From Metabacillus idriensis (GTDB lineage: Bacteria > Bacillota > Bacilli > Bacillales > Bacillaceae): a stretch of DNA of 64,000 nucleotides. The translations under genes and the position numbers were made by a program. The notes beneath the pieces are model-generated. The model was not told where the DNA came from and did no database searches. It worked only from the letters and a program-made list of their open reading frames with translations. Location: NCBI RefSeq assembly GCF_009674765.1, contig NZ_WKKF01000002.1, positions 620,001 to 684,000 of the forward strand. The letters are read 5' to 3'. Position 1 is the stretch's first letter; every line of letters begins with the position of its first letter. Shown piece after piece: positions 36,959 through 46,221 of the stretch.

Positions 36959-37242
36959 TTTGACGTATAAGGAGGTTCTTCGTTTTTCTCAGGATCGTCG
37001 TGGGGAGGATGTGCTCCAGGGTACTGCCTTGGCAAATTCTGATGCAGCGATTTGAATTCATAGTTAAAAGCGCTGTAATACCGCTGGCCTTCTTTCCACT
37101 CGGAACTCTTGTTTTCCACAGGCTCATCCTTGCCGCGAGGTGCACCGTATGGCCCCTCAGGAAAAATTTCAGGCAGCACCAGATTTCTCATATCTTCAAC
37201 ATTTGAAAAATCCGTGTACTCCCGTTTTTCTTTATCATCCAT
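36955..37242 (-). CDS. conserved small cytosolic protein, unknown
   Basis: A 95-residue hydrophilic protein with 'DFSNVEDMRNLVLPEIFPEGPYGAPRG' near the start and 'LPRQYPGAHPPHDDPEK' near the end; Pro-rich and probably partly disordered. Similar proteins annotated only as 'cytosolic protein' exist in other Bacillus, from memory. CAGGTGAG lies ahead of the ATG. Transcribed together with nothing obvious. Confidence 0.7.
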   Translation of the reverse strand: MDDKEKREYTDFSNVEDMRNLVLPEIFPEGPYGAPRGKDEPVENKSSEWKEGQRYYSAFNYEFKSLHQNLPRQYPGAHPPHDDPEKNEEPPYTSK

Positions 37243-37294
37243 TGTCTCACCTGCTTTTTTAGCTTAGTGTACGATCGATGACTAATTATTATCC

Positions 37295-37561
37295 TTACAC
37301 CATTTCATACAAAAATTCCCTCAGCTCATTTGCTTCGTCTTCCTCGAGGCTGAAGGCATGTTCAATATATCCCGGTTCATTCAGGTCATCTTCGCCGATA
37401 ATGGCAAAACGGCTGCTCAATAAATTCAGAACAAGATGTTTGCCGTAATAGCGGTCAGATTTAACAATGGCTAGATCAAAGCGGCTGTTTTCTCCCATAA
37501 AGCTGACAAAGCGTGTTTTTGTTTCGACAGTATCATCATATAAATAAAATCGTTCGGACAT
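37295..37561 (-). CDS. DUF3055-family protein
   Basis: An 88-residue protein with the family pattern 'ETKTRFVSFMGENSRFDLAIV' and 'YYGKHLVLNLLSSRFAIIGEDDL' and an acidic C-terminal helix. ATG 37561 is preferred because AAAGGGGA stands 8 bases ahead; the frame continues to 37588. Function unknown. Confidence 0.8.
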   Translation of the reverse strand: MSERFYLYDDTVETKTRFVSFMGENSRFDLAIVKSDRYYGKHLVLNLLSSRFAIIGEDDLNEPGYIEHAFSLEEDEANELREFLYEMV

Positions 37562-37706
37562 CTTCATTTCCCCTTTATTCCATATCATTTTCCTATATCA
37601 TAGCAAACGTTTCTCTTTACCGAAACCAGCTGCAAAGGAAATATTGATATCAGCCAAATTGTGATAAAATACAAGTACTGAGTATGAAAGTTGGGAGTGT
37701 CAAAAG

Positions 37707-38144
37707 ATGTATTTTGTAGATCGTGAAAAAATTGAAGAAACCTTGGTTTATTTTGAAAAGAACTTTGCTTTATTTGGTGAGCACAATGAATGGAAAAGAG
37801 ACATAGAAGTGAAAGCGCTTGAACGTCTTGCGCAAATGATGATTGAAGCCATACTGGATACCGGGAATGCCATTATTGACGGATTTATTATGAGAGACCC
37901 GGGAAGCTATGAGGATATTATCGATATTATGCTGGATGAAAAAGTGGTTGAACAGGATGAAGCTGCCGGACTGAAAGAAGTCATCGGTTTCCGTAAACAG
38001 CTCGTTCAGGAGTATCTATCCATCGATCACACTGCTCTTACAGCCAGCTTGAAAAAACAGTCAGAGGTGCTTCAAAATTTTCCTTCCCGCGTAAGGGCTT
38101 ATCTGGAAAATGAACTTGGGCCGGTTTCCGCTTTTAGACATTAA
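37707..38144 (+). CDS. yutE: YutE-family protein (DUF86, HepT-like)
   Basis: A 145-residue helical protein of the DUF86/HepT-like family. HepT toxins carry Rx4HxY; here the equivalent is RKQLVQEY, where Gln replaces the His, so RNase-type activity is doubtful. No MntA-like nucleotidyltransferase partner is adjacent, which also argues against a toxin pair. TTGGGAG precedes the ATG. Same place as B. subtilis yutE. Confidence 0.85.
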   Translation: MYFVDREKIEETLVYFEKNFALFGEHNEWKRDIEVKALERLAQMMIEAILDTGNAIIDGFIMRDPGSYEDIIDIMLDEKVVEQDEAAGLKEVIGFRKQLVQEYLSIDHTALTASLKKQSEVLQNFPSRVRAYLENELGPVSAFRH

Positions 38145-38164
38145 AGAATAAACGTATTATAATG

Positions 38165-38203
38165 AATGGACGCTTTCTATTTAAGAAGGCGTCTCATTTT
38201 TTT
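38165..38203 (+). terminator. terminator after yutE
   Basis: GGACGCTTTC pairs with GAAGGCGTCT (one wobble), then T7. Confidence 0.75.
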
Positions 38204-38226
38204 ACATAAAGCAAGGAGTGAGATAG

Positions 38227-38997
38227 ATGAAGAAGTACAAAGGCTACTTAATTGACCTGGATGGAACCATGTATCGCGGCAAAGAACGAATTGAAGAAGC
38301 AAGCGATTTTGTTAAATTATTAATAGAAAAAGAAATACCGTATTTATTTGTTACAAATAATTCATCAAGAACTCCCAAGCAGGTAGCGGATAAATTAAAT
38401 TTATTTGACATCCCAGCGGACGAGGATAAAGTATTTACAACAAGCCAGGCAACGGCAAACTTTATTTATGAGAAAAAATCTGATGCAACTGTTTATGTGA
38501 TTGGTGAAGAAGGCATTCAGCAGGCATTAATTGAACGGGGCCTGAAACTTGTGGATGAAAATCCTGATTTTGTCGTAACGGGTATAGACAGAGGCATTAA
38601 CTATGAAAAGTTAGCATTGGGCTGTATCGCTGTCCGCAATGGGGCAACGTTCATTTCAACTAATGGGGATATTGCCATACCTACAGAACGAGGGCTGCTC
38701 CCGGGCAACGGATCATTAACATCAGTGATTGCTGTTTCAACTGCCGTCCAGCCGATTTTTATCGGCAAACCGGAAAGCATCATTATGGAACAGGCTTTAA
38801 AAGTACTGGGCACAGACCCTGAAGATACATTAATGGTCGGCGATAACTATGACACAGATATTAAAGCGGGCATGAATACAGGTTTGGATACTTTGCTAGT
38901 CCATACCGGAGTTACTCTTCGCGAGCATTTGCTTAATTACGATGAAAAGCCGACATATACGGTTGATTCATTAGAAGAGTGGTTTGACAAAATCTAA
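38227..38997 (+). CDS. yutF: NagD-like HAD phosphatase YutF
   Basis: A 256-residue HAD hydrolase of the NagD/AraL subgroup: nucleophile motif LIDLDGTMYRG (about 8-18), motif II FVTNNSS, and motif IV VGDNYDTDI near 205. The cap domain between is of C2 type. Substrate is likely a sugar or nucleoside phosphate. AAGGAGTG precedes the ATG. Confidence 0.92.
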   Translation: MKKYKGYLIDLDGTMYRGKERIEEASDFVKLLIEKEIPYLFVTNNSSRTPKQVADKLNLFDIPADEDKVFTTSQATANFIYEKKSDATVYVIGEEGIQQALIERGLKLVDENPDFVVTGIDRGINYEKLALGCIAVRNGATFISTNGDIAIPTERGLLPGNGSLTSVIAVSTAVQPIFIGKPESIIMEQALKVLGTDPEDTLMVGDNYDTDIKAGMNTGLDTLLVHTGVTLREHLLNYDEKPTYTVDSLEEWFDKI

Positions 38998-39006
38998 AGA
39001 ACGCAC

Positions 39007-39037
39007 AAAGCGCATCAGATATGATGCGCTTTTTTCT
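39007..39037 (+). terminator. terminator of yutF
   Basis: AAAGCGCATCA pairs with TGATGCGCTTT, then T-run. Confidence 0.92.
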
Positions 39038-39104
39038 ATTACTGTGCTGGTCATATAAGCTAACTAATACACAAAACAGCTAATAATGTGAAAGACTCAT
39101 TGTA

Positions 39105-39490
39105 AGGCGGCTCTGCTTTTCTTGTTGTCCAGCTCCGCCTTCTGGCCCCTCGGCCAGAACAAAATCACCCAAAAAGGCGGGACCCGCACTTTTCGGGTGA
39201 TTTCTTATCTGTCTGCCAAGTCTAACCAGTCGGCTCCGCTTTTCTTACTGTCCAGCTCCATCGCCCAACTCCTCGGCCAGAACGGCTCCGTCTGTAAAGG
39301 CAAAAAGCGCCTTTTCAGCCGGATCCTTATCTGTCATGCCTGCGCTAAACGGGCGATTCCGCTTTCTATGTTGTCTAGCTCCGCCTCCTAGCCCCTCGGC
39401 CAGAACGGATCCGCCAGCAAAGGCAAAAAACGCCTTTACTGTCGGATCCTTATCTGTCTGTCGGGTCTGCCCAGTCGGCTCCGTTTTTCT
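39105..39490. repeat. dispersed palindromic element, copy 4 (three tandem units)
   Basis: Units at about 39125-39244, 39248-39366 and 39370-39490. Arms: unit a AAATCACCC (39162-39170) with GGGTGATTT (39195-39203); unit b GGCTCCG with CGGATCC (one mismatch); unit c GGATCCG (39407-39413) with CGGATCC (39443-39449). Ends against the yutG stop codon at 39494. Confidence 0.9.
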
Positions 39491-39493
39491 GTG

Positions 39494-39994
39494 TTATTCC
39501 GTATTCTTAGCCCGATGCGCCAGCCTGCTTGATGCTGCAGCGGCAATGGCCCCGATGATGTCATCGAGATAGGTGTGGACCATTCCGGATGATTTGTCGT
39601 TCAGGAATTTAAGAATTCCGGGTTTTTCTTTGTCGATGTAGCCGTAGTTCGTAAAACCGATTGATCCATAGATATTGACGATGGACAGGGCGATGATTTC
39701 ATCTACCCCATATAGGCTTTCATCACTTTCAATGATGGCTTGAAGGGGTTCCTCAAGCATTTTTTTCTCTGCCAGAATATCTAATTGTATGCCGGTTAAA
39801 ATGGCGTTTTGCACTTCTCTTTTCGATAGTACTCGATCTATATTCTCCAAACATTGATCGATTGTTAATGAAGGATGATATTTGACTTGCAGAAAGTATA
39901 CGAGTTCTGCGATATCTTCTACCTTTACTCCGCGGTCCTGTATCCATTGTCTTGCTGTTTTTTCAACAATGTCCATCTTCTCTTTTTCTTTCAT
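39494..39994 (-). CDS. yutG: phosphatidylglycerophosphatase A-like protein YutG
   Basis: A 166-residue PgpA-family protein. The family's C-terminal acidic motif is present in 'HTYLDDIIGAIAAAASSRLA' (about 139-158), and 'GSIGFTNYGYIDKEKPG' precedes it. Family members dephosphorylate phosphatidylglycerophosphate, though the Bacillus YutG branch is less clear and lacks strong membrane helices. ATG 39994 follows GGGTGA; GTG 40003 and ATG 39976 are alternatives. Confidence 0.85.
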   Translation of the reverse strand: MKEKEKMDIVEKTARQWIQDRGVKVEDIAELVYFLQVKYHPSLTIDQCLENIDRVLSKREVQNAILTGIQLDILAEKKMLEEPLQAIIESDESLYGVDEIIALSIVNIYGSIGFTNYGYIDKEKPGILKFLNDKSSGMVHTYLDDIIGAIAAAASSRLAHRAKNTE

Positions 39995-40165
39995 CCATTT
40001 CACCCAATTTTCTTTTTACTATTTTACGCAAACGGCCTTCTGAATGTGTAATGAAAATGTCAATCATTAAAAAGTGTTTAACTTACGGTCCAAAATATAC
40101 ATAAATAAGTAAACTTCCGATTAGGATAGGGTAAGGACTTTTATCTATATATGGGGGAGAAACTC

Positions 40166-41161
40166 GTGGAAAAATTGGTACGGGAACAATATGGACTTAG
40201 AGTGGCAGAGACATTCAGAGTAGGAAATTATGATGCTTTCTCATATCATCAGCACGTCTATTTGATTGTCCCGCTGTCACATATAGACGATGAAGAGCTT
40301 TATGAACTGTATAATATGAGTCAATTTCTGCTTGAACGCGGAGACCCGTTTGTAGCGGTTTTTTTGTTAACAAAGCAAGGGAATTTATATATAGAGTGGG
40401 AAAAAAGGAAATATGGAATTTTGAAAACCTCATATGTTCAAAGTGAGCGTGTGTATCAGGTGGGAAGAGAGCTCGCACGATTTCATCAAAAAGCAAGAAG
40501 CTATCCTTATCAGGTTTCAAAAATAAGCAGAATCGGCCAATGGAAGATGCTGTGGGAAAAGCGAACAGATCAGCTTGAAGGGTTTTGGCGCGGAAAAATC
40601 AGTTCGCAGCCGCTTGATTCGTTTGAAAAAATGTTCGCTGAATCTTTTCCATATTATATGGGCCTTGCCGAGAATGCGATTCAATACTTAGTGGACACAG
40701 AACTTGACGATGAGCCTCAGCCTATTGATTCAGCAACAGTCTGCCATCACAGATTCTATTCGGATACTTGGAGATCATCAGGACTTGTAAAAATCCCGAC
40801 AGATTGGGTGTTCGATCATTGCAGCAGGGATATTGCCGAATATTTAAGAAACCAATTTTTCAATCAGCCAGAAACACTGCGTCAGGACGGGTTTTTACTT
40901 TTAGAGGATTATGACCGGACAACACCGCTCTCGTCTTTTTCATGGAGACTTATTTACAGCCGCCTGCTGCTGCCGATTCATTATTTTGAATGCATTGAAG
41001 ATTACTATTTATCATCTGAAACGGATAAACCCTATTATGAAGCAAAGCTTTCGGAAATGCTAAAGAATTCCTCCAAGTATGAGGGTTTCCTGAAATCATA
41101 TGCGCAATTACTGTCCATGCGGACGAAAAAAATCTATTTGCCGGCTATACATTGGCTATAA
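40166..41161 (+). CDS. yutH: spore coat protein YutH (CotS-like kinase fold)
   Basis: A 331-residue protein of the CotS/YutH/YtaA group with a degenerate aminoglycoside-phosphotransferase-like fold. 'VCHHRFYSDTWRSSG' (about 192-206) stands where kinases have the catalytic HxDxxxxN loop, and 'DWVFDHCSRDIAEYLR' follows, so catalysis is unlikely or altered. Spore-coat association is known for the B. subtilis orthologue. GTG 40166 is seven bases after GGGGGAG; ATG 40151 has no site. Confidence 0.85.
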   Translation: MEKLVREQYGLRVAETFRVGNYDAFSYHQHVYLIVPLSHIDDEELYELYNMSQFLLERGDPFVAVFLLTKQGNLYIEWEKRKYGILKTSYVQSERVYQVGRELARFHQKARSYPYQVSKISRIGQWKMLWEKRTDQLEGFWRGKISSQPLDSFEKMFAESFPYYMGLAENAIQYLVDTELDDEPQPIDSATVCHHRFYSDTWRSSGLVKIPTDWVFDHCSRDIAEYLRNQFFNQPETLRQDGFLLLEDYDRTTPLSSFSWRLIYSRLLLPIHYFECIEDYYLSSETDKPYYEAKLSEMLKNSSKYEGFLKSYAQLLSMRTKKIYLPAIHWL

Positions 41162-41225
41162 GACCTGTTCATTCCTCTCACACCATATGTGATAAGATAA
41201 AAGAAAATGGAAAAAGGGTGAGAGG

Positions 41226-42191
41226 ATGAAAACGCCAAAAATATTCATAACAAGAAAATGTCCTGAAGAAAGATTGAAAGCGCTTAAAGAATTGGGTGAA
41301 GTGGAAATGTGGGAAAAGGAAGATGTCCCATGTCCCCGCGGTCTGCTGCTTGAAAAAGCTAAAGAAGCAGATGCCCTTTTAACGATGCTCTCCGATCAAG
41401 TTGACGAGGAGCTTCTTAATAAGGCAGAGAACGTAAAAGTGATTGCAAACCTTGCCGTTGGATACGACAATATTAATCTTCAATATGCCAAGGAAAAAAA
41501 GGTCATCATTACAAATACACCTGATGTTTTAACAAATACAACGGCTGACCTCACATTTGCGCTCATCCTAACAGCGGCAAGAAGGGTCGTTGAAGCGGCA
41601 GACTATGTGAAGGCTGGAAAATGGACTAGCTGGAGCCCCCTTTTGCTTGCGGGTGCAGATGTTCATCATAAAACAATCGGCATTGTCGGCATGGGGAAAA
41701 TAGGGCAGGCTGTTGCAAAGCGTGCCAAGGGGTTTGATATGAATATCCTGTACCACAATCGGTCAAGAGATTACGATGCGGAGAATAACCTGGAGGCGGC
41801 TTATACAAGCTTTGATGAACTGCTGGCACAATCGGATTTTGTCGTCTGCATGACGCCGCTTACAAATGAGACGAAGCATATGTTCAATGCTGAAAGTTTC
41901 AGAAAAATGAAATCTTCAGCTCTTTTTATTAATTCTTCACGGGGCGGAACAGTTGTGGAAGAAGATTTGATAAAAGCACTTGAAACAGGTGAAATTGCAG
42001 GCGCGGGACTTGATGTATTTGAGCAAGAACCAATCAGCGCCGATCACCCGCTTTTAAAGCTGCCAAATACAGTAGCTCTCCCTCATATAGGCAGTGCAAC
42101 GGCTGAAACACGTTACGCCATGATCGATTGCTGTGTTCAAAACATCCTGTCGGTTTTAACGGGGAAACCTCCAGTCACACCCTTAAATTAG
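41226..42191 (+). CDS. D-2-hydroxyacid dehydrogenase (glyoxylate/hydroxypyruvate reductase type)
   Basis: A 321-residue NAD(P)-dependent dehydrogenase. Coenzyme loop GMGKIGQAVA (about 154-163), catalytic Arg in INSSRGG (about 240), Glu in DVFEQEP and His in LPHIGSAT. These suit the GyaR/GhrB branch, which reduces glyoxylate or hydroxypyruvate. AAAGGGTGAGAGG precedes the ATG. It lies between yutH and a small gene leading into hom. Confidence 0.9.
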   Translation: MKTPKIFITRKCPEERLKALKELGEVEMWEKEDVPCPRGLLLEKAKEADALLTMLSDQVDEELLNKAENVKVIANLAVGYDNINLQYAKEKKVIITNTPDVLTNTTADLTFALILTAARRVVEAADYVKAGKWTSWSPLLLAGADVHHKTIGIVGMGKIGQAVAKRAKGFDMNILYHNRSRDYDAENNLEAAYTSFDELLAQSDFVVCMTPLTNETKHMFNAESFRKMKSSALFINSSRGGTVVEEDLIKALETGEIAGAGLDVFEQEPISADHPLLKLPNTVALPHIGSATAETRYAMIDCCVQNILSVLTGKPPVTPLN

Positions 42192-42242
42192 ATTACTTCT
42201 GCAAAGAACAGGGTATAGTCTTCTAAAACGGGAGGTTTCAAG

Positions 42243-42416
42243 ATGAACAGTTTTTTAGTGCAATATACAGATTCAGAAACGATGGAGAGGGTCTTTGACG
42301 GACCCATCTTTGCAACCGAGGAAGAAGCCATGCTTGAGAAAGAAAAGCTTGAACGAAAAGGCCATTTTGATGTAACCGTTGAAAGCGAAAATGATATACA
42401 GCTTGACCGAGAATAA
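42243..42416 (+). CDS. 57-residue protein, unrecognised
   Basis: A short acidic protein beginning MNSFLVQYTDSETMERVFDG, with Glu/Lys-rich helix and no Cys or membrane segment. GGGAGGT is eight bases ahead of the ATG and a strong terminator begins three bases after the stop, so it is very likely translated. It lies 51 bases after the dehydrogenase and may be cotranscribed with it. No family recognised. Confidence 0.7.
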   Translation: MNSFLVQYTDSETMERVFDGPIFATEEEAMLEKEKLERKGHFDVTVESENDIQLDRE

Positions 42417-42418
42417 GT

Positions 42419-42457
42419 AAAATGACGTGCGATTCCCTCGCACGTCATTTTATTTTT
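42419..42457 (+). terminator. terminator before the hom operon
   Basis: AAAATGACGTGCGA pairs with TCGCACGTCATTTT, then T-run. Confidence 0.95.
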
Positions 42458-42512
42458 ATATTTTCCAAAAAATATAAACCTAGTATAATCAACAAAGAAA
42501 GCGATTACATAT

Positions 42513-42527
42513 AAAATACTGAAAATT
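42513..42527. promoter_or_regulatory. possible CodY box upstream of hom
   Basis: AAAATACTGAAAATT matches the CodY consensus at 12 of 15 positions and lies just ahead of the hom -35. In AT-rich DNA such matches arise easily. Confidence 0.25.
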
Positions 42528-42532
42528 CTCTA

Positions 42533-42561
42533 TTGATAAGCAATAGCACACTGTTTATAAT
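42533..42561 (+). promoter_or_regulatory. sigma-A promoter of hom-thrC-thrB
   Basis: TTGATA, 17-base spacer, TATAAT. Leader of about 70 bases before hom with no T-box or attenuator seen. Confidence 0.85.
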
Positions 42562-42636
42562 GACAATAATAGAAAATGTCTATCATACATATACAAATGT
42601 ATTTCTAAGAAGGACATCAAGGGAGTGGATAAATTC

Positions 42637-43935
42637 ATGAAAGCAATTCAAGTTGGTTTATTGGGACTGGGAACAGTCGGAAGCGGTGTAGTGAAAATTA
42701 TAAACGATCACCAGGATAAATTGATGCACCAGGTAGGCTGTCCCGTTAAAGTGAAAAAGGTCCTCGTACAGGATGTTGATAAAAAAAGACAAGTTGAATT
42801 TGGAAAAGGGCTTCTGACGAGAAATGCTGATGAAGTTATTCATGATCCTGAAATAGATGTCATTATTGAAGTAATGGGCGGTGTTGAGCATACAAAGGAA
42901 TATATTCTTCAGGCTCTTCAGGCGAAAAAACATGTAGTAACTGCAAATAAGGATCTAATGGCCGTGTATGGCACGGAGCTTTTAGATGCGGCAACAGAAA
43001 ATGGCTGTGACTTATTCTATGAAGCAAGTGTTGCCGGCGGGATTCCGATTTTAAGAAGTTTAGTAGATGGACTTGCTTCAGACCGGATCAACAAAATGAT
43101 GGGTATTGTGAACGGTACAACAAATTTCATCTTAACAAAAATGAGCAAACAGGGCAGTCCTTATGAAGAAGTGCTAAAAGAAGCACAGGATCTTGGGTAC
43201 GCAGAATCAGATCCTACTGCGGACGTAGAAGGACTGGATGCTGCCCGAAAAATGGCGATTCTTGCCCGCCTTGGCTTTTCTATGCACGTAGATTTAGAGG
43301 ATGTAAGTGTGAAAGGCATCAGTGAAGTAACAGATGAGGACATCAGCTACAGCAAGAGACTTGGATATACAATGAAGCTGATCGGCATCGCCAACCGCGA
43401 TCACAATAAAGTCGAAGTCAGCGTACAGCCGACCCTGCTGCCTGATTATCATCCATTGGCTTCGGTTAATAACGAATATAACGCTGTGTATGTGTACGGG
43501 GAAGCTGTAGGAGAGACGATGTTCTACGGCCCGGGCGCGGGAAGCTTGCCAACTGCAACAGCTGTCGTATCTGATTTAGTAGGCGTCATGAAAAATATGA
43601 GACTTGGGGTAAATGGACGAAGCGCTGTTCTTCCTCAATTTGAAAAAGCATTGAAGCAGAGCGATGAAATCTATGCTCAGCATTTCCTCCGCATTCATGT
43701 AAAAGATCAAGTCGGAGCGTTTTCAACAATCACTTCCTTGTTCTCAGAACGCGGTGTCAGCTTTGAGAAGATTCTGCAGCTTCCGCTTAAAAACAGCAAT
43801 CTGGCAGAAATTGTGATTGTTACGCATCAGGCATCAAACAAAGACTTTGATGAGATTTTGGCAAACCTGCTTGATCTTGAAGTCGTTCATGGCATTAAAA
43901 GCTCATATCGCGTAGAAGGGAACGGTTACTCATGA
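42637..43935 (+). CDS. hom: homoserine dehydrogenase
   Basis: A 432-residue enzyme reducing aspartate semialdehyde to homoserine. NAD(P) loop GLGTVGSG (about 9-16), the conserved '[14 protein letters not shown]'-like segment and '[12 protein letters not shown]' are present, and the C-terminal 80 residues form an ACT domain for threonine feedback. ATG 42637 gives the usual N-terminus; GTG 42625 overlaps GGGAG. First gene of hom-thrC-thrB; stop overlaps thrC by 4 bases. Confidence 0.97.
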   Translation: MKAIQVGLLGLGTVGSGVVKIINDHQDKLMHQVGCPVKVKKVLVQDVDKKRQVEFGKGLLTRNADEVIHDPEIDVIIEVMGGVEHTKEYILQALQAKKHVVTANKDLMAVYGTELLDAATENGCDLFYEASVAGGIPILRSLVDGLASDRINKMMGIVNGTTNFILTKMSKQGSPYEEVLKEAQDLGYAESDPTADVEGLDAARKMAILARLGFSMHVDLEDVSVKGISEVTDEDISYSKRLGYTMKLIGIANRDHNKVEVSVQPTLLPDYHPLASVNNEYNAVYVYGEAVGETMFYGPGAGSLPTATAVVSDLVGVMKNMRLGVNGRSAVLPQFEKALKQSDEIYAQHFLRIHVKDQVGAFSTITSLFSERGVSFEKILQLPLKNSNLAEIVIVTHQASNKDFDEILANLLDLEVVHGIKSSYRVEGNGYS

Positions 43936-44993
43936 TGTGGAAAGGTCTCTTAAATCAATACCGGAATTACTTGCCCGTAAATGATCAAACACCTTTACTT
44001 ACGCTGAACGAGGGGAATACCCCTCTTGTTTTTTTACCGACTCTGTCAGAGAAGCTTGGACTGGAGCTATATGCGAAAACAGAAGGCGCCAATCCAACGG
44101 GTTCTTTTAAAGACAGAGGCATGGTGATGGCTGTTGCAAAAGCGAAAGAAGAAGGCAGTGATACTGTTATCTGTGCTTCTACTGGAAATACATCCGCTGC
44201 TGCAGCCGCCTATGCAGCCAGAGCGAAAATGCGATGCATTATCGTCATTCCTGACGGGAAAATTGCATTTGGAAAACTGGCACAGGCTGTGATGTACGGA
44301 GCAGAAATCATTGCGATCAAGGGGAATTTCGATCAGGCGCTGACAATGGTCCGCAGTATGTCTGAGAAGCTTCCTATTACTCTTGTAAACTCTGTGAACC
44401 CTTACCGTCTTGAAGGGCAAAAAACAGCTGCATTCGAGCTTTGCGACGCATTGGGAGCTGCTCCTGATATTCTGGCAATTCCTGTCGGCAATGCGGGCAA
44501 CATTTCTGCTTATTGGAAGGGCTTTTTAGAATATGACAGCATGCATCAGACTGGCCTCCCTCAAATGCAAGGCTTTGAAGCAGAAGGAGCTGCTGCCATT
44601 GTGCGCAATCAGGTGATTGAAAACCCTGAAACAATTGCGACTGCCATTCGGATCGGCAACCCGGCAAGCTGGGACAAAGCCGTCAATGCAGCTGAGCAAT
44701 CCAGCGGATTTATTGATGAAGTAACAGACGCGGAGATTATTGAGGCCTATCAGCTTTTGGCGAAGACTGAAGGCATTTTTGCAGAGCCTGCTTCATGCGC
44801 TTCCATTGCAGGGTTAATAAAGAGTGCCAAGAAAGGCGTTTATAAAAAGGGAGCTAAAGCAGTTGCTGTCTTAACAGGAAATGGATTAAAGGATCCAAAC
44901 GTGGCTGTTGATCTCTCAGAAATTAAACCAATCGTGCTTCCGAACGATGAACTTGCCGTTATGGAGCAGCTTAAGGGAGTTGGTGCATGGTGA
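43932..44993 (+). CDS. thrC: threonine synthase
   Basis: A 353-residue PLP enzyme converting phosphohomoserine to threonine. The PLP lysine is in TGSFKDRGM (about 60), the phosphate loop is [13 protein letters not shown], and 'LTGNGLKDP' stands near the C-terminus. ATG ATG at 43932/43935 both possible. Overlaps hom (ATGA) and thrB (by 7 bases): one translationally coupled operon. Confidence 0.97.
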   Translation: MMWKGLLNQYRNYLPVNDQTPLLTLNEGNTPLVFLPTLSEKLGLELYAKTEGANPTGSFKDRGMVMAVAKAKEEGSDTVICASTGNTSAAAAAYAARAKMRCIIVIPDGKIAFGKLAQAVMYGAEIIAIKGNFDQALTMVRSMSEKLPITLVNSVNPYRLEGQKTAAFELCDALGAAPDILAIPVGNAGNISAYWKGFLEYDSMHQTGLPQMQGFEAEGAAAIVRNQVIENPETIATAIRIGNPASWDKAVNAAEQSSGFIDEVTDAEIIEAYQLLAKTEGIFAEPASCASIAGLIKSAKKGVYKKGAKAVAVLTGNGLKDPNVAVDLSEIKPIVLPNDELAVMEQLKGVGAW

Positions 44994-45925
44994 AGGAAGG
45001 CGACATGTTAAAGATAAAAGTTCCTGGAAGCACGGCAAACCTAGGACCTGGCTTTGATTCCGTCGGTCTTGCTGTTAATCGTTATCTGGAACTGAGGGTC
45101 ATTCCTGCTGCAAAATGGTCTTTTATTCCGTTAAATGAGGAAATGCTCGATATTCCAAGAGATGAAGAAAACCTCATTTATCAAGTGGCGAAAAGAGTGG
45201 CATCTTCTTATGAATCTGCACTGCCCGCCTGTTCAGTTGAAGTCTGGAGCGATATTCCGATGGCACGGGGGCTGGGAAGCAGTGCTGCTGCTATCGTGGC
45301 GGGTGTTGAACTTGCAAATGAATTATGCGGCTTGCAGTTAAGCATGAAAGAAAAGCTGCATTTGGCCAGTATTATTGAAGGTCATCCGGATAATGCAGGA
45401 GCATCCTTGTACGGAGGATTAGTTGTGGGACTCCATCAGGAGCAAGAAACAGAATTGGTGGCTGTTCATGAAGTCGACATTGATCTAGTGGCAGTTGTCC
45501 CGCCATACAAGCTGTATACTAAAGATGCCCGCGACGTGCTTCCCGGATACTTGGAATACACCGGGGCGGTAGAAGCAAGTGCAGTCAGCAATGTTTTAGT
45601 AGCAGCTGTTCTTTCAAACAATTGGCGTCTTGCAGGGAAAATGATGAAGAAAGATTTATTTCACCAGCCTTACCGCGGAACTTTGATTAAGGAGCTTTCG
45701 AAAGTACAGGAAGCGGCTATGGATGCAGGTGCATATGGCGCAGCACTCAGCGGTGCGGGCCCGACTGTCCTTGCATTTACGGCTAAAGGGAAAGGGAAAA
45801 CACTCGCTAAACTGCTTAAAGCTCAATTTCCTAAATGTGAAGTTGATGAGCTGACACCAGTCTTAGAGGGATCAAATGTTTATTATGAAGCCTGCACTGG
45901 ACAAGTTCGGGATTCGATTGGATAG
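44987..45925 (+). CDS. thrB: homoserine kinase
   Basis: A 312-residue GHMP kinase. The phosphate loop is [12 protein letters not shown] (about 92-103); the N-terminal [14 protein letters not shown] and C-terminal SGAGPT motifs complete the GHMP set. It phosphorylates homoserine for ThrC. ATG 44987, behind AAGGGAG, is used; ATG 45005 with AAGGAAGG is an alternative. Terminator follows. Confidence 0.96.
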   Translation: MVKEGDMLKIKVPGSTANLGPGFDSVGLAVNRYLELRVIPAAKWSFIPLNEEMLDIPRDEENLIYQVAKRVASSYESALPACSVEVWSDIPMARGLGSSAAAIVAGVELANELCGLQLSMKEKLHLASIIEGHPDNAGASLYGGLVVGLHQEQETELVAVHEVDIDLVAVVPPYKLYTKDARDVLPGYLEYTGAVEASAVSNVLVAAVLSNNWRLAGKMMKKDLFHQPYRGTLIKELSKVQEAAMDAGAYGAALSGAGPTVLAFTAKGKGKTLAKLLKAQFPKCEVDELTPVLEGSNVYYEACTGQVRDSIG

Positions 45926-45952
45926 AGCATTCTCATATGAGGATGCTTTTTT
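45926..45952 (+). terminator. terminator of hom-thrC-thrB
   Basis: AGCAT-CTCA pairs with TGAG-ATGCT, then T6. Confidence 0.8.
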
Positions 45953-45981
45953 AGTCGTTTATGAAATTATTAGTGGAAATA

Positions 45982-46135
45982 GGTTGTGGATAATGAAATT
46001 AAGTTATCTCCGGCAAGTGTAAGCGCCTAGATCCTCAGTCAGAACGAATCCGCCAAAAGTAGGGACCCGGACTTTTCTGCCGGATTCTTATCTGCCTGCG
46101 CGGGCCTTGGCGCCTGCGCTTTTGTTCTTTTGGGA
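45982..46135. repeat. dispersed palindromic element, copy 5
   Basis: Begins with GGTTGTGGATAATGAAAT (shared only with the copy at 52082). Central arms GAATCCG (46046-46052) and CGGATTC (46081-46087) with inner AAAAGT/ACTTTT. Lies between thrB and yuxL, both on the plus strand. Confidence 0.85.
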
Positions 46136-46221
46136 TCATGATCTATTTTAATCTGCTTTAGGAGGAAATTTATTTAGCTTGTCGAAATAAATAGAATGCC
46201 GGAAAAAATTATAGGGAAAGT

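Noticed and set aside
37707-38144. HepT-type toxin of a HepT/MntA pair
   Set aside because: The catalytic His of the RNase motif is replaced and there is no partner nucleotidyltransferase gene; the locus is the ordinary yutE position.
39122-39572. 89- and 78-codon ORFs
   Set aside because: Translation of palindromic copy 4 and antisense of yutG.
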